A stretch of DNA of 35,720 nucleotides. It comes from Deltaproteobacteria bacterium. Lineage in GTDB: Bacteria > Desulfobacterota > Syntrophorhabdia > Syntrophorhabdales > JANXAF01. Position numbers and translations under genes: made by a program. Numbering within the stretch: position 1 is the stretch's first letter; every line of letters starts with the position of its first letter. This document shows, one piece after another, positions 1-9,319 of this stretch. The notes beneath the pieces were generated by a model that was given only the letters and a program-made list of their open reading frames with translations, was not told where the DNA came from and did no database searches. The stretch is taken from contig JAOADT010000021.1 of NCBI GenBank assembly GCA_026417175.1, forward strand, positions 1 to 35,720. Direction: 5' to 3'.

Positions 1-470
1 AGCGTAAGCTGTGTAAAACCTAATCTAGTAGCAATACCAGGACCTACCTGTGCCGTATCACCGTCTATAGTCTGTTTGCCACATATAATCAAATCAATTC
101 TACCGTATTCTCTTTGGATTCTTTTAATTGCTTCAGCCAAAACAAAGCTAGTGGCGAGTGTGTCTGCTCCTGCAAATTTTATATCGGAAAGCAAAATAGC
201 ATCATCTACACCCATAGCTAAACATTTTCTCAGCGTCTGTACCGTATTTGGGGGTCCCATTGATATAGCCGTAACTTTACACCCAAAGGTGTCCTTTATC
301 TTTAAAGCCTCTTCGACGGCATGAGTGTCGAATGGGTTTATGATAAATGGAACACCTTCCCTTATTAAAGTACCAGTAACAGGATCCACCCGCACCTGGG
401 TAGTGTCTGGGACCTGTTTCACTGCAACCACGATCCTATTTAATCCTAAATTAGTTGTTTTTTCTTGCAT
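1..470 (-). CDS. etfB: Electron transfer flavoprotein, beta subunit (3' end missing)
   Basis: EtfB pairs with EtfA to carry electrons between flavin dehydrogenases and the quinone pool or other acceptors in the cytoplasm. About 156 codons are visible; the gene runs out of the window at position 1, so the C-terminal part is missing. The N-terminal part reads VAVKQVPDTTQVRVDP, then a NPFDTHAVEEAL segment, and near the window edge CGKQTIDGDTAQVGPGIA, the family's nucleotide-binding hallmark. The start at 470 (ATG) leaves about 12 residues before the conserved strand. An in-frame ATG at 482 and a GTG at 530 behind AAGGAG are alternatives, but the latter would add residues unlike the family and would lie upstream of the proposed promoter's start site. 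The partner etfA would be expected just outside the window. The identity is secure; the exact start is not. Confidence 0.93.
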   Translation of the reverse strand, partial: MQEKTTNLGLNRIVVAVKQVPDTTQVRVDPVTGTLIREGVPFIINPFDTHAVEEALKIKDTFGCKVTAISMGPPNTVQTLRKCLAMGVDDAILLSDIKFAGADTLATSFVLAEAIKRIQREYGRIDLIICGKQTIDGDTAQVGPGIATRLGFTQLT

Positions 471-814
471 GGCGTCGACCATCCGTGAGATTTTATATAG
501 ACTTGAAATAAAGTGCACAATCTTTAGCACAACTCTCCTTTTCTGTCAATAATTTTGTCGCTCTCATGTGATTTTTTTTACATGCAGATCATCTTTTGGA
601 ACATCACATCGAAAGAGTACCTTTCATTATCACTTTGACTTAAACGTCGTCCATTAGAGCTATGGCTCTGTTATTTTTAGGACAGTTTATAACGGCCGGA
701 AAAATTTCTTCTTAAATCAAAAGAATCTCCTTTATGTTTCGCTGCGAACAACGCGCGTAAGGATTATAAGATGTTGGAATCTGTCATGAATACCCGCTTT
801 TGATGATACCGAGG
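471..814. other. Intergenic region between etfB start and yihY-like stop
   Basis: No convincing gene on either strand. It holds the candidate etfB promoter at one end and a small hairpin, AGAGC-TATG-GCTCT, near 657-670. The hairpin has no T-tract, so it is not called a terminator. Nothing else is recognisable. Confidence 0.5.
521..549 (-). promoter_or_regulatory. Candidate sigma70 promoter for etfB
   Basis: On the minus strand a perfect -35 TTGACA (544-549) is followed after 17 nt by TAAAGA (521-526). The -10 is a poor match. If used, transcription would begin near 514, just upstream of the ATG candidates at 482 and 470. A second weak pair, TTGTGC and TATATA spaced 15 nt, lies slightly downstream. 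Confidence 0.35.
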
Positions 815-2149
815 TTAAATTTCTCTTACCTGTACATTTCCTGGAGAACTTTCGATGGATTCTGCTATCTTTCCCAGAAAAAAAAGGACTCGATCAACCT
901 CTTCTGAAGCGGTATCCGGTAAATAAGCATCCCCCTTTTTTTCATAGGCATCTATTACTGTTTTCAGCGTGAGTCCTTCGATTGGTCTTGCGGGTTGAAA
1001 GGCAGGTTGTTCCTTTACTCCTTTTGAAACTTCAACCACCAGACCAGCCTCTATCAGTTCATTTAAAAGTTGGGAAACAAGACGGACCGGGATTTTCAGC
1101 ATATTCGAGATTTCTTTCACATTCAATGGGTTCTCCGCATGAGCAAACCGCAGAGCTATAAGACGAAAGATTCTGAGTACAAGCACCTTCTTTGAAGATT
1201 GGCTTATTCGCGAGTAATCTGGGTGAAAGCCAAAAGTCTCATAATGTTCATTTGCATGAGCTATCTCTGCACCAAAAAGGATAATCATCCAGGCCGCTTG
1301 AAGCCAAATGAGAAAAAGGGGTAAGGCCGCAAAACTTCCGTATATCGCTCCGAACTTCGTGACCCCAATTTGAAACTTGATATACAACCATTGAACAATC
1401 TGAAATACCGTTCCTGCCGCAAATGCACCGAGAATACCTGAACGTACAGGCACTTTCGTATTTGGTAAAACTATGTAAACGAGAGTCAAAAGGGTCCACA
1501 TGGACACATAAGGCAGGATGTTCAAAAGAATAAGGAAAAAATAACCAAAGAAACCGAGTGCGGCAATTTTATTCATAACCGCCTTGAGGTGGCTTGCCAC
1601 AAGCACCGTTGCACTGCTTGAAACGACAAAAAGGATAGGAGCAAAAACTATCATTGTGATGTAATCAGTAAATTTTTGAGTGAGGCTCCTTGTTCTTCGT
1701 ACATCCCAAATTTCGTTTAGGGACTCTTCGATCTTCCCCAATATGGAAATAACCGTCCAGAAAAGAACTAAAACACCAACTCCTGCAACAATTCCACCTT
1801 TTACATGTTCAAGCATAGATCTCGAAAAAGCAAGCAGCTGATTTGTAACATCCGCACTCCAGTTCCCTTTAGCAGCAATCTGAAGAATATGTTTTTCGAT
1901 TATTTTCTCCAGCCCAAAACCCTTCGCAATTCCAAAGGCGACTGCCATCAGTGGGACAATATTCAGTAAAGAGTAGTAAGTGAGCATCGAGGCATTTTTC
2001 TGACAATCGTCTTTCCAAAAGCCATACCCGGCCAAAAACAATACCCGTAGATATCTTAGGGGGACAGCCTTCCACTTAGGCAGGTCTTTTATGTGGATCT
2101 CCCATATTCCCCTCTGAATAAAACCAAAAATTTTAGAAAATATTGTCAT
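815..2149 (-). CDS. YihY/BrkB-family (UPF0761) inner-membrane protein with C-terminal winged-helix-like domain
   Basis: Polytopic membrane protein of 444 residues. The YihY/BrkB domain spans roughly residues 30-300 with about six hydrophobic segments. Family-typical stretches are NASMLTYYSLLNIVPLMAVAF near the N-terminus (fixed part ASMLTYYSLL), WTVISILGKIEESLNEIWDV, and YGSFAALPLFLIWLQAAW before the last helix. Residues about 330-400 form a soluble tail, LNVKEISNMLKIPVRLVSQL, that reads like a winged helix of the Rrf2 type. Such tails are found in longer members of this family. The molecular role of the family is not settled; the old ribonuclease BN name was an error. The gene follows mscL by 10 nt, so the two are probably co-transcribed. 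The start is ATG with only a weak ribosome-binding site, consistent with coupling to mscL. Confidence 0.88.
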   Translation of the reverse strand: MTIFSKIFGFIQRGIWEIHIKDLPKWKAVPLRYLRVLFLAGYGFWKDDCQKNASMLTYYSLLNIVPLMAVAFGIAKGFGLEKIIEKHILQIAAKGNWSADVTNQLLAFSRSMLEHVKGGIVAGVGVLVLFWTVISILGKIEESLNEIWDVRRTRSLTQKFTDYITMIVFAPILFVVSSSATVLVASHLKAVMNKIAALGFFGYFFLILLNILPYVSMWTLLTLVYIVLPNTKVPVRSGILGAFAAGTVFQIVQWLYIKFQIGVTKFGAIYGSFAALPLFLIWLQAAWMIILFGAEIAHANEHYETFGFHPDYSRISQSSKKVLVLRIFRLIALRFAHAENPLNVKEISNMLKIPVRLVSQLLNELIEAGLVVEVSKGVKEQPAFQPARPIEGLTLKTVIDAYEKKGDAYLPDTASEEVDRVLFFLGKIAESIESSPGNVQVREI

Positions 2150-2159
2150 TTTTTGCGGA

Positions 2160-2609
2160 TCATCCTAAGTCCGAAGTGCAGTTGGGACAGCGCACAGCCT
2201 TAACAGGTATTACAGAGAAGCAATAAATGCATTCTTTTGTTGTCGGAACCAAAGGAGGTACCTCTTGCTGGCGCCTTAATTTATTTACTCCTTTTACTAG
2301 GATAAACACGGAAAAAGCGACAATCACGAAGCTAACAATAGTGTTGATAAAGTATCCATAGTTGATGGTAACAGCACCGGAAGCCTTAGCCTGGGCAAGG
2401 GAGATATATGGACCCGGAACATTTCCTTCCTTAATTACAAGAAAGAGATTTGAAAAATCAATGTTTCCCAACACATATCCAATGGGCGGCATAATCACAT
2501 CATTAACTAACGAGTTAACTATACCTCCAAAAGAAGCCCCTAAAATAATCCCGACAGCCATATCTAGGACATTACCACGCATTGCGAATTCTTTGAATTC
2601 CTTTAGCAT
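2160..2609 (-). CDS. mscL: Large-conductance mechanosensitive channel MscL with a C-terminal zinc-ribbon-like tail
   Basis: MscL opens under membrane tension to release solutes during hypo-osmotic shock. The 149-residue product begins FKEFAMRGNVLDMAVGIILG, the conserved N-terminal helix and TM1, followed by NDVIMPPIGYVLG and a periplasmic loop. TM2 is at about residues 88-106 (YFINTIVSFVIVAFSVFILVK). Instead of the usual short charged helix, the C-terminus carries two CxxC pairs (C127/C130 and C141/C144), a zinc-ribbon pattern. Ordinary MscL is about 130-140 residues, so the tail accounts for the extra length. A GGGAGG ribosome-binding site stands 9 nt before the ATG. The stop of the broken DUF748 gene lies 23 nt upstream. 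Confidence 0.95.
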   Translation of the reverse strand: MLKEFKEFAMRGNVLDMAVGIILGASFGGIVNSLVNDVIMPPIGYVLGNIDFSNLFLVIKEGNVPGPYISLAQAKASGAVTINYGYFINTIVSFVIVAFSVFILVKGVNKLRRQQEVPPLVPTTKECIYCFSVIPVKAVRCPNCTSDLG

Positions 2610-2632
2610 AATAGCGTCCCTCCCAGTAATTT

Positions 2633-5600
2633 TTATTTTATTTTAAATTCAACCCGGCTATCTTTTACATTTTCTTTTCTGTCCGGTGAAAGGCTCTTGG
2701 GTTCCACAAGGAAGATCCTTTCAGGCTCTATTTCTTTTGCTTTGAGGAGTATGTCTTTTACTTTTTGGGCACGCATAAAAGCGAGCGTTCTCAAATCACC
2801 CTCTTTCACCTCTATGTGGTTAAGTATGAGTCTTTCCATTTCAGGATCTGGAAGATTTTTTGTCATGCCAACTAGGTTCCGAGGTTTTGGAAATTTTTCC
2901 TGTTTGTATGCCATCTTTAAGTACTTAGAATACTCTGCAGGATCAATTTTTATTTCATCTATCGATGGTGGGGTCTGCCCTTTTTTAACCATTTCTTTAA
3001 TCTTTTGAGCCTTCAACTTTTTAAGCAAGATTTCTCTCTTCAATGCTTCTCGATCCTTTTCCAAATCCACATGTCCCTGTATCTCCAGTCTGACTCCAGG
3101 TCTTTCTTGAAGTGCTTTCGCTAGGTTTTCAACCTTCTTAAAATTGGTCTCATCAAGGATAAGAGTTCCTTCTTCGAACTCTACATAACTTAGCTCCTCT
3201 CCTCCACCAAATAACGCACCGAGAAGGGCAAAAGGAGATGTCGCCGCTTTTGTGACAAGGTTGATTACCACCTGAAGTATAATTCTTAAGATACTGAATT
3301 TGGGGTCATCAATAGTTCCGCGCACCGGGATATCTAGTTTTATCACCCCATTTCGATCCTTAAGGAGCGCAATTGCGAGCCTTACGGGTAATTTTGTTGC
3401 ATGAGAACTTTCTACTTTGTCACCAAACGTAAGTTGATCCAAAAAAATTCGATTTTCCGAATCAAGTTTTCTTTTTTCTATGAGATACTCCAGATCTAAG
3501 GAAAGTTTCCCTTTTTGGATTGTTTAGCCTACATATTTCCCAGAGTACGGACTCATAGAACTAAGATCCATATCCTTGAACCTTACCTTCACGTCAATAA
3601 AAAGATCTTCTCTTAAGGGATTAATCTTTCCGACAATTTCGAGCGGTGCATATCCGTCAAGCTTTCCATGAAACTCAAGATCAGCCATCGCCGATTCTTC
3701 TGACGATAAACCGGACGCCTGTCCCTGAATCTCAACTAGATTCGCAAAATATGGAGGCTCCAAAGACCTATCAGAGAACTCAATCTTTCCGTTCCGGAGA
3801 ATAATGGTCCCAATTTGGATCTGTTTCCCAAAAGGCTTCAAACCTATTTCTTTTTCTTTTACCTTTTGAGAAGGTATTTTAGATCTGTCTATATTTACTC
3901 CGGGTTTTTCCTGAACGATTATATCACGAATGTTGAGCCTGCCCTCTGGATAAAGAAGAATTTTGGCGTAGAAATCAGAAAGGGATATCTCTTTGACGCG
4001 AATAGTAAGAGGCTCAATATCAAATACTAAACCCTCTAAACTTAGCAAACCACACTTTAAGAGTTCCTCTCCAGTCTCCTTTTCAGTTGAGGCAAATTGA
4101 ATGATAGAAAGGTCTCCCTTAAACGCTATCTTTGTCTCTTTCGTTTCAGAAAGGGTCAAAGAGAGATCTCCGTTAGTTGAGAAAATACCTTTAGTAATCT
4201 GGATCCTCAATTTGTCTGTGATGTACGGCTGGAATGCTGAAATTGGGATTTCTTTTAATTCTATCTTAAGCTTCGCTTGAAAGGGTTCAATAACTACATT
4301 TCCAGCTGCTTTGAACCTCCCCTTTTTGTTGAGTAAAAAGGAGAGAGCAAGATTTCCCTTGCTATTTTTTTCTGTGGAGAGATTTTGGCTTCTTACGCTA
4401 ATCTCATCAATTAAAAGATGAGCTGAATCTTTGGGTAGCCGGTCATCTAACTCAACCCGGTATCGTTCAATATTTACATCCCGAATCAAAATCAACCATG
4501 GTTTTTCTAATTTTTTGTTTTCTCCTTTATCTTTCGTCTCTTTGAAAATGTCATTCTGCTGAACTAGCTCGAGAAAATTTACTGAGCCGTCCTTGTGACG
4601 AACTACCCTGAGTATCCCTCTATCCGTGTGGATCATTCCAATCTTTAGCTCTTTTTTTGATAGGTGAAGATTGGTGTCCTTGATAGTGAGAACTGGGATT
4701 TTAACAATTTCTTCCTCCTTGTCCTTTACCTTAAGTCGTAGATCTGTCAAAGATAAATCAAGCTTTGATACAGAAATGTCCGACTGGCCACCTTTTTGAA
4801 AATACCGATAGGATGTGGAAATGTTCAGTTGTCCTCCATCCACGTTGCATAGAATGAAATCTTCATAATATGGAGAATACTTTTTCAACCTGACCGCCTT
4901 TAGTTCAAGGTTTCCTTGAATACCTAGTGGTTGTACCGAAAACTCGCCTGAGATATGCATTTCTTCATTGGACTCGGTCTTGGCTTTTAGAGCGTATATC
5001 GATTTCCCCCCTTCCTTATTCGTAAAGCTCTCTACTGTTAAATTCAACGGTGAAATAGTAGTTCTAAAAAACTTATCCCTTAAAAAATCCGAAACATAAA
5101 TTTTTCCGTCCGTGATTTGTATTTGATCAATGTCAAGACTAATAGATTTCCCTTTTTCTTCAGAATCACCAGTTGAATTCCTGCTATTTTCCGTAAACGA
5201 AAAGGTGTCTACAAAATTTATTTTCCCATCCTTTCTTCGCATGATAGTTATTTCCGGAGATTGGACAAGTATTCGAGAAACATGAAATTTTTTGATTAAG
5301 GGCTCCGAGGAATCCAAAATGACATTTAAATATGGCATCCTTAATAGGGGTGTACCGTCCAATTCGTCAACAGAGACTTTCCACAACGAAAGATCTCCAT
5401 TCACGCTCAAAGAGGGGGGTTGGTTTTTTGGTTGGATAAATCTAATCTTAAGTGACATATCCAAAACAGCTGAAGGTATCTTAAATTTTATCTTGACCGG
5501 AACATAAGGAATATATTGATGTAGACTTAGTTCTTTCGCATTGATCTCAAAATTGGTTTCCTGACTGTCATGAAAGGGTTTAGTTTTTCCCTTTAGCTCA

Positions 5601-6216
5601 TAATACGTCCCGTTTATACGTGCAGAAAATTCAGGCTGGACGAACGTTTCAACATAATGGGGTATGTTTGAAATGAAGGGAATCCCTACCCGTAATTCAC
5701 GCACTGTATGTTTCGTTCTTTTAGGTTCATCCCAAAAATCGATACTACCGTCGACGATCCGTATATTGCTAAAAGAAAATAGGATATCTCTTTTGCTTTT
5801 TTTCTCGCTAGGATACCTTTCTTTATCTTCAAGAAGATCTGAAAAATTAAAAGTCAGATCAGACCTTCTTTTTATGGTGAGATGAGGCCTGATGATTCTA
5901 ATTTCTTTGAGAATGAGTGCTCGGCGAAGGACGGAAATACTCTCAAGATTCAAAAAGAGTTCGTTTAAAGAAAGGAATAATTCTTCTTTTGATATTTCTT
6001 CCCTCTCTTTAACCGTAAGCCCATCGCCGTAAGAGAAAGCACATATGGGTTTACTTTAATTTTTCTGATGCTTACTTCCCTGTTTAGGGCACGAGAAAGT
6101 TCCTTAGTTAAGACTGACTTGAGAATTGGCGGTAAAATGAAGAAACCGAGCACAGAAAAGAGAGCAATAAAAAGAAGGACAGAAATGAGAATCTTTTGGA
6201 AAAGCGATTTATTCAT
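2633..6216 (-). pseudogene. Large DUF748/AsmA-like protein gene, interrupted by one frameshift and one in-frame stop
   Basis: One gene of about 1,194 codons is broken into three open segments. It begins at 6216 with an ATG and a signal-anchor helix (ILISVLLFIALFSVLGFFIL). It continues through long beta-rich AsmA/DUF748 repeats (INFVD, VNFLELV and LNIRDI motifs) and ends at 2633 with an OmpA-like tail. Lesion 1: the frame is lost at the G-tract 6020-6022 (minus strand ATGGGC). Adding one G restores GLTVKEREEISKEELFLSL, the normal family sequence, where the first frame instead ends at 5965. Lesion 2: a TAA at 3524-3526 sits between GKYVG and TIQKGKLSLDLEYLIEKRKL. Reading stays in the same frame across it, and family members have Tyr there as I remember them. 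TTG codons at 5953 and 3442 would be the only internal starts and look accidental. Such proteins are thought to work in envelope lipid or protein traffic. The rest of the gene is undamaged, so inactivation is recent, or these are sequencing errors. Confidence 0.85.
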
Positions 6217-6246
6217 GAGCGCACCTCTTTTTTACAAAAACCTTCT

Positions 6247-6720
6247 TTAGCAAATGAGTAACCCCGGGCTAAATCTTTTCTTAACCCTTTTCTCTTCCTC
6301 TTCCAGAACGTAAAAAAGTCCAACCAAGGCTTTGTTCACCACATACTGATCTAAGTCATAATCCTATTTTTTCAAAAGAAATTAACAAAAAGTGACCCAC
6401 CAACCCTTTATATCGTCTGGCTACTCCCATCTCACCTATGGACCTTTTAACAACGGGTTTAAATACCTCCTCCGGTTTTTCCCACGTATTATTTTTAAAA
6501 TAACCTCTTGCCTCGATCTCACAACCGAATTCTCTGTTCCTACTTTTAAAGTTTATTTTAGTCCCTCAGTTGTTTTTCGGTCGCTTGTGATTTTTCCCTG
6601 AGTTAGCTTGAGCTCCTTACAAATTTGATCCAGCTCGTCACCTATCTTCCAAAAACTTAGTAAGAAAGAGAAAATAGAAAAATTGAAGTAAGACCTCTTG
6701 GGTCGACTCTTATGTCCTTT
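6247..6720 (-). pseudogene. Decayed DUF4197 protein gene
   Basis: No complete frame exists, but pieces of a DUF4197 protein can be read in order on the minus strand. A hydrophobic, signal-like stretch (FNFSIFSFLLSF) near 6685-6650 is followed by DELDQICKELKLTQGKIT, then GLK-stop-TLKVGTENSV. The stop is TAA at 6553-6555, where the family has an acidic residue. A jump follows to GYFKNNTWEKPEEVFKPVV and KRSIGEMGVARRYKGLV (6510-6385). A further frame change near 6358 leads to YDLDQYVVNKALVGLFYVLE (6360-6301), ending at a TAA at 6247-6249. About 100 residues of the family's middle are absent, so there is an internal deletion besides the nonsense and frameshift lesions. DUF4197 proteins are secreted and of unknown role. 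The remnant lies directly upstream of the broken DUF748 gene, with the same orientation. The family match is from memory. Confidence 0.7.
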
Positions 6721-7208
6721 TAATCGTTTTACAACTAGTTCTGAAATAAAAAGTACCCCCCGAAAAGTTTGCCCTAGTGCCTCGATCCTTCTGTCCTCAA
6801 TGTGCGATACACAGTTATTCCCAATTATAAAATTTTAATTTTAGCATTGCAATCCTTTTGTCTTATGTACCAGAAGCAAGGACAAAATCTAGTATGAAGA
6901 CTGCGCACTAAGAAAACAATTATGTGCTAAACAGTATATGCGATCTGGTTCTTTATTTTTCTTTGTGAGATCTAATTTCAACTCTATTGGCCAATTTAAG
7001 ATTAAAGATTAGTCCGGATTTTTCACACCAATGTTGTCACGCATAAAGTATTATCTAGGCCAAAATTTACTTTACTTTCTATTACAAGGAAGGCCCAGCG
7101 GAAAGTGCGAAAAGAAGAAAGGTTAAGTCTTTACCGAAACGGTTGAATATTTCAGTAGGATACGCTTCATCCACTTTTTCATATTAGTTCGAGACGGGCA
7201 AAAAATTC
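6721..7208. other. Intergenic region, nothing recognised
   Basis: AT-rich sequence between the DUF4197 remnant and the promoter of the NlpC/P60 gene. No frame longer than a few dozen codons, no tRNA-like fold and no inverted repeat stood out. It may include the lost promoter and leader of the decayed gene. Confidence 0.5.
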
Positions 7209-7238
7209 TTGACACAGGTTTTTCCATTTTGGTAAAAA
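7209..7238 (+). promoter_or_regulatory. Candidate sigma70 promoter (extended -10) for the LysM-NlpC/P60 gene
   Basis: The perfect -35 TTGACA at 7209-7214 is followed after 18 nt by TAAAAA at 7233-7238. The -10 is preceded by TGG, which gives an extended -10 element. The predicted start site is near 7245, leaving a short leader that contains the AAGGGG ribosome-binding site. Confidence 0.55.
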
Positions 7239-7260
7239 GTCATCCAAAAAGGGGTTGGTA

Positions 7261-8106
7261 GTGAAAGTAATTTCCTTCTTTTTGAGCCTTATATTCATTA
7301 TCTCATTTTCATTTGTAGTGCATGCTGAACAAAAAAACAATAATTTACGGAAGGCTAGCGCGCAGGTTACAAAGAAAAAGGTTACCAGTTCTGTGCATCA
7401 AACAAAAAAATCAGTCACTTTGACAGCCCAGGATAACATTTATGAGGAAAATGAATCAACGTTTATTAGACATCGGGTAAAGAGAGGTGAAACACTCGCT
7501 GAAATAGCCCGGATGTACGGGGTAAGCATAAGGGAAATTAAAAGTGTAAATAGACTTAAGACGCAAACGCTTTCACCAGGAAAGATACTAGTTATTCCTC
7601 AGAGAGAAGAAGAGGAAGAGGAGGAAATAGTTGAAGTTGGCGAAAAATCATTCGGAAAATGGAAAGACCCAGATGAAAGATACAGACTTGTAAAAGTTGC
7701 AAAAAGCTTCGAGGGTGCTCCCTACAAGCTGGGTGGCAGCACCGTAAGAGGTCTTGATTGCTCTGCGTTCGTTAAGAAGATTTTTGAAATTTTTGATGTA
7801 AATTTACCAAGGACCGCTAAGGAGCAGTATAGAGTAGGAAAGAAAATAGAAAAGGAAGAGCTTACCATAGGGGATCTTGTTTTTTTTAAGACAAGACCTG
7901 GTAGGAATTATCCAACCCATGTGGGAATTTATATAGGAAACGGAACCTTTATCCATGCGTCCTCTCATCACAAAAGAGGAGTAAGAGTAGATAGTCTAGA
8001 TTCTCCTTTTTATAAAAGAACATATGTGGGAGCAGTAAGAATAAAGGAACTACCTGACGATTTAGCAGAGAAGAAAGATAGAATCTCGTCAGAAAGTAAC
8101 TCGTAA
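7261..8106 (+). CDS. Secreted LysM-NlpC/P60 peptidoglycan hydrolase
   Basis: A 281-residue exported cell-wall enzyme, predicted to cleave peptide cross-bridges (gamma-D-Glu-diamino acid type) in peptidoglycan. Residues 1-22 are a signal peptide (FFLSLIFIISFSFVVHA). A LysM domain at 70-113 (HRVKRGETLAEIARMYGVSI, ending LSPGKILVIP) binds the glycan. An acidic linker of repeated Glu follows at 116-123. The NlpC/P60 domain covers about 142-262. Its catalytic Cys167 lies in GLDCSAF, with His220 in HVGIYIG and His232 in FIHASS. The GTG at 7261 is chosen because AAGGGG ends 6 nt before it; a TTG two codons upstream has no such spacing. The membrane-protein gene follows after 4 nt, so the two are probably one transcript. 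Confidence 0.93.
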   Translation: MKVISFFLSLIFIISFSFVVHAEQKNNNLRKASAQVTKKKVTSSVHQTKKSVTLTAQDNIYEENESTFIRHRVKRGETLAEIARMYGVSIREIKSVNRLKTQTLSPGKILVIPQREEEEEEEIVEVGEKSFGKWKDPDERYRLVKVAKSFEGAPYKLGGSTVRGLDCSAFVKKIFEIFDVNLPRTAKEQYRVGKKIEKEELTIGDLVFFKTRPGRNYPTHVGIYIGNGTFIHASSHHKRGVRVDSLDSPFYKRTYVGAVRIKELPDDLAEKKDRISSESNS

Positions 8107-8110
8107 TCTA

Positions 8111-9319
8111 TTGACAAAAACTCGTATTCTATTGCTATTACTGTTATTAGCTTCTCTTTTTCATGTATTTGGATATTTCGTTCTAATAAAAAGGATTGAA
8201 CCTTTCATCTACTTTCAGTACCTTATATTTTGGTGGACGTTCATTGTTGGTTTGGATTCTTTACTCTGGTTGAAGACAGGCGAGTCAAGAGTTCTAAATA
8301 GGAAGCTCCCCTACACCATTCTAATGTCTTCAGCTTTTTGGTGTATCTTTGAAATTATAAATGTTAGAATCGCAAACTGGTTTTATATAAACCTTCCTCA
8401 AGAGATAGAGATAAGGTATTTAGGTTATTTTTTTGCATATGGTACTGTTATACCGGGGATTATGTTATTGAGAGACTTATTTAATCTGGTTTTCCGCATT
8501 GAAATTAGGAGAGAGGTTTTAATCATAAGAAACTATCCAATTTATGCAATCTCTTTAGGAACAACCACGTTTTTTTTGACCCTTTTCTTCCCAGAATATT
8601 TTTTTCCTTTTACATGGATCTTTCTTTTTCTTGTTATGGATGGGATAAATTACAAAAAAGGTTACGGTTCTATTTTTTCCGAAGTCGAGAAAGGAGAGTA
8701 TGGAAACTTAGTCTCAACAATGATTTCCGGTTTTGTTTGTGGCATCCTATGGGAATTTTGGAACTATTGGGCAATAGCAAAGTGGGTTTACACTGTCCCC
8801 TTTTTTGATAGATTGAAAGTGTTTGAAATGCCCCTTCTTGGGTATCTGGGATTTTCTCTCTTTGCATTGGAAGTTCTTTCATTTGTCAATTTTATAGAGG
8901 GTCTTGGCAAAGAAAGGAGAAAGATTTTAATCCTGTTGGCTTTCATTGTATTCATTGTGGCGTTTCCTCTTATTGACAGATATACAGTATTTTCATATAG
9001 AACTAAGATTGATGAGCTATACTTTTTGGGAAAAGGAAAGTTGGAACACTTAAAATCGAAGAGAGTGATGAGTAGCTACGGAATAGATGAATCGTTTCTA
9101 ACAATCGAGGAGAGACAGAAAATGGAACTTCTTCACCTTTACGGCATGGGGATCGAGAATCTAAAGAAACTTGAGAATCACGGAATAAATTCGATTGATG
9201 AGCTCGCCATGTTAGATGAGAGAAATTTTTCACTGATTACAGGTGAAAAAAATCTAAGAAGAGTAAAAATTTACTTGAATACTGCAAGAAGGGTTAAAAA
9301 CTCTTCACGAGATTTCTAG
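8111..9319 (+). CDS. Polytopic membrane protein of unknown function with a helix-hairpin-helix-like C-terminus
   Basis: I do not recognise the family with confidence. The 402-residue product has about eight hydrophobic helices between residues 5 and 290. Aromatic-rich motifs lie near the membrane face: FWCIFEIINVRIANWFYIN and GILWEFWNYWAIAKWVYTVP. The paired WE..N..W.Y pattern recalls carotenoid-cyclase-like membrane folds, but this is only a resemblance. The soluble tail (about 325-400) contains LLHLYGMGIENLKKLENHGI followed by SIDELAMLDE. This reads like a helix-hairpin-helix or DUF4332-type motif. The start is TTG, 4 nt after the upstream stop and without a good ribosome-binding site, which suggests translational coupling. 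Its 3' end overlaps the convergent Nudix gene by 26 nt. Confidence 0.75.
   Translation: MTKTRILLLLLLLASLFHVFGYFVLIKRIEPFIYFQYLIFWWTFIVGLDSLLWLKTGESRVLNRKLPYTILMSSAFWCIFEIINVRIANWFYINLPQEIEIRYLGYFFAYGTVIPGIMLLRDLFNLVFRIEIRREVLIIRNYPIYAISLGTTTFFLTLFFPEYFFPFTWIFLFLVMDGINYKKGYGSIFSEVEKGEYGNLVSTMISGFVCGILWEFWNYWAIAKWVYTVPFFDRLKVFEMPLLGYLGFSLFALEVLSFVNFIEGLGKERRKILILLAFIVFIVAFPLIDRYTVFSYRTKIDELYFLGKGKLEHLKSKRVMSSYGIDESFLTIEERQKMELLHLYGMGIENLKKLENHGINSIDELAMLDERNFSLITGEKNLRRVKIYLNTARRVKNSSRDF

Noticed and set aside
471-530. GTG start at 530 for etfB, behind AAGGAG
   Set aside because: It adds about 20 residues with no match to the family N-terminus, and lies upstream of the start site of the candidate promoter. 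Kept only as an alternative.
3524-5953. The long middle and last parts of the DUF748 gene as separate genes starting at TTG 5953 and TTG 3442
   Set aside because: Neither TTG has a convincing ribosome-binding site, family-like sequence continues upstream of both, and the frame is unbroken across the TAA.
6392-6601. Plus-strand open frame of 69 codons in the gap before the NlpC/P60 gene
   Set aside because: It lies opposite the DUF4197 remnant, whose minus-strand pieces match a family; the plus-strand product resembles nothing.
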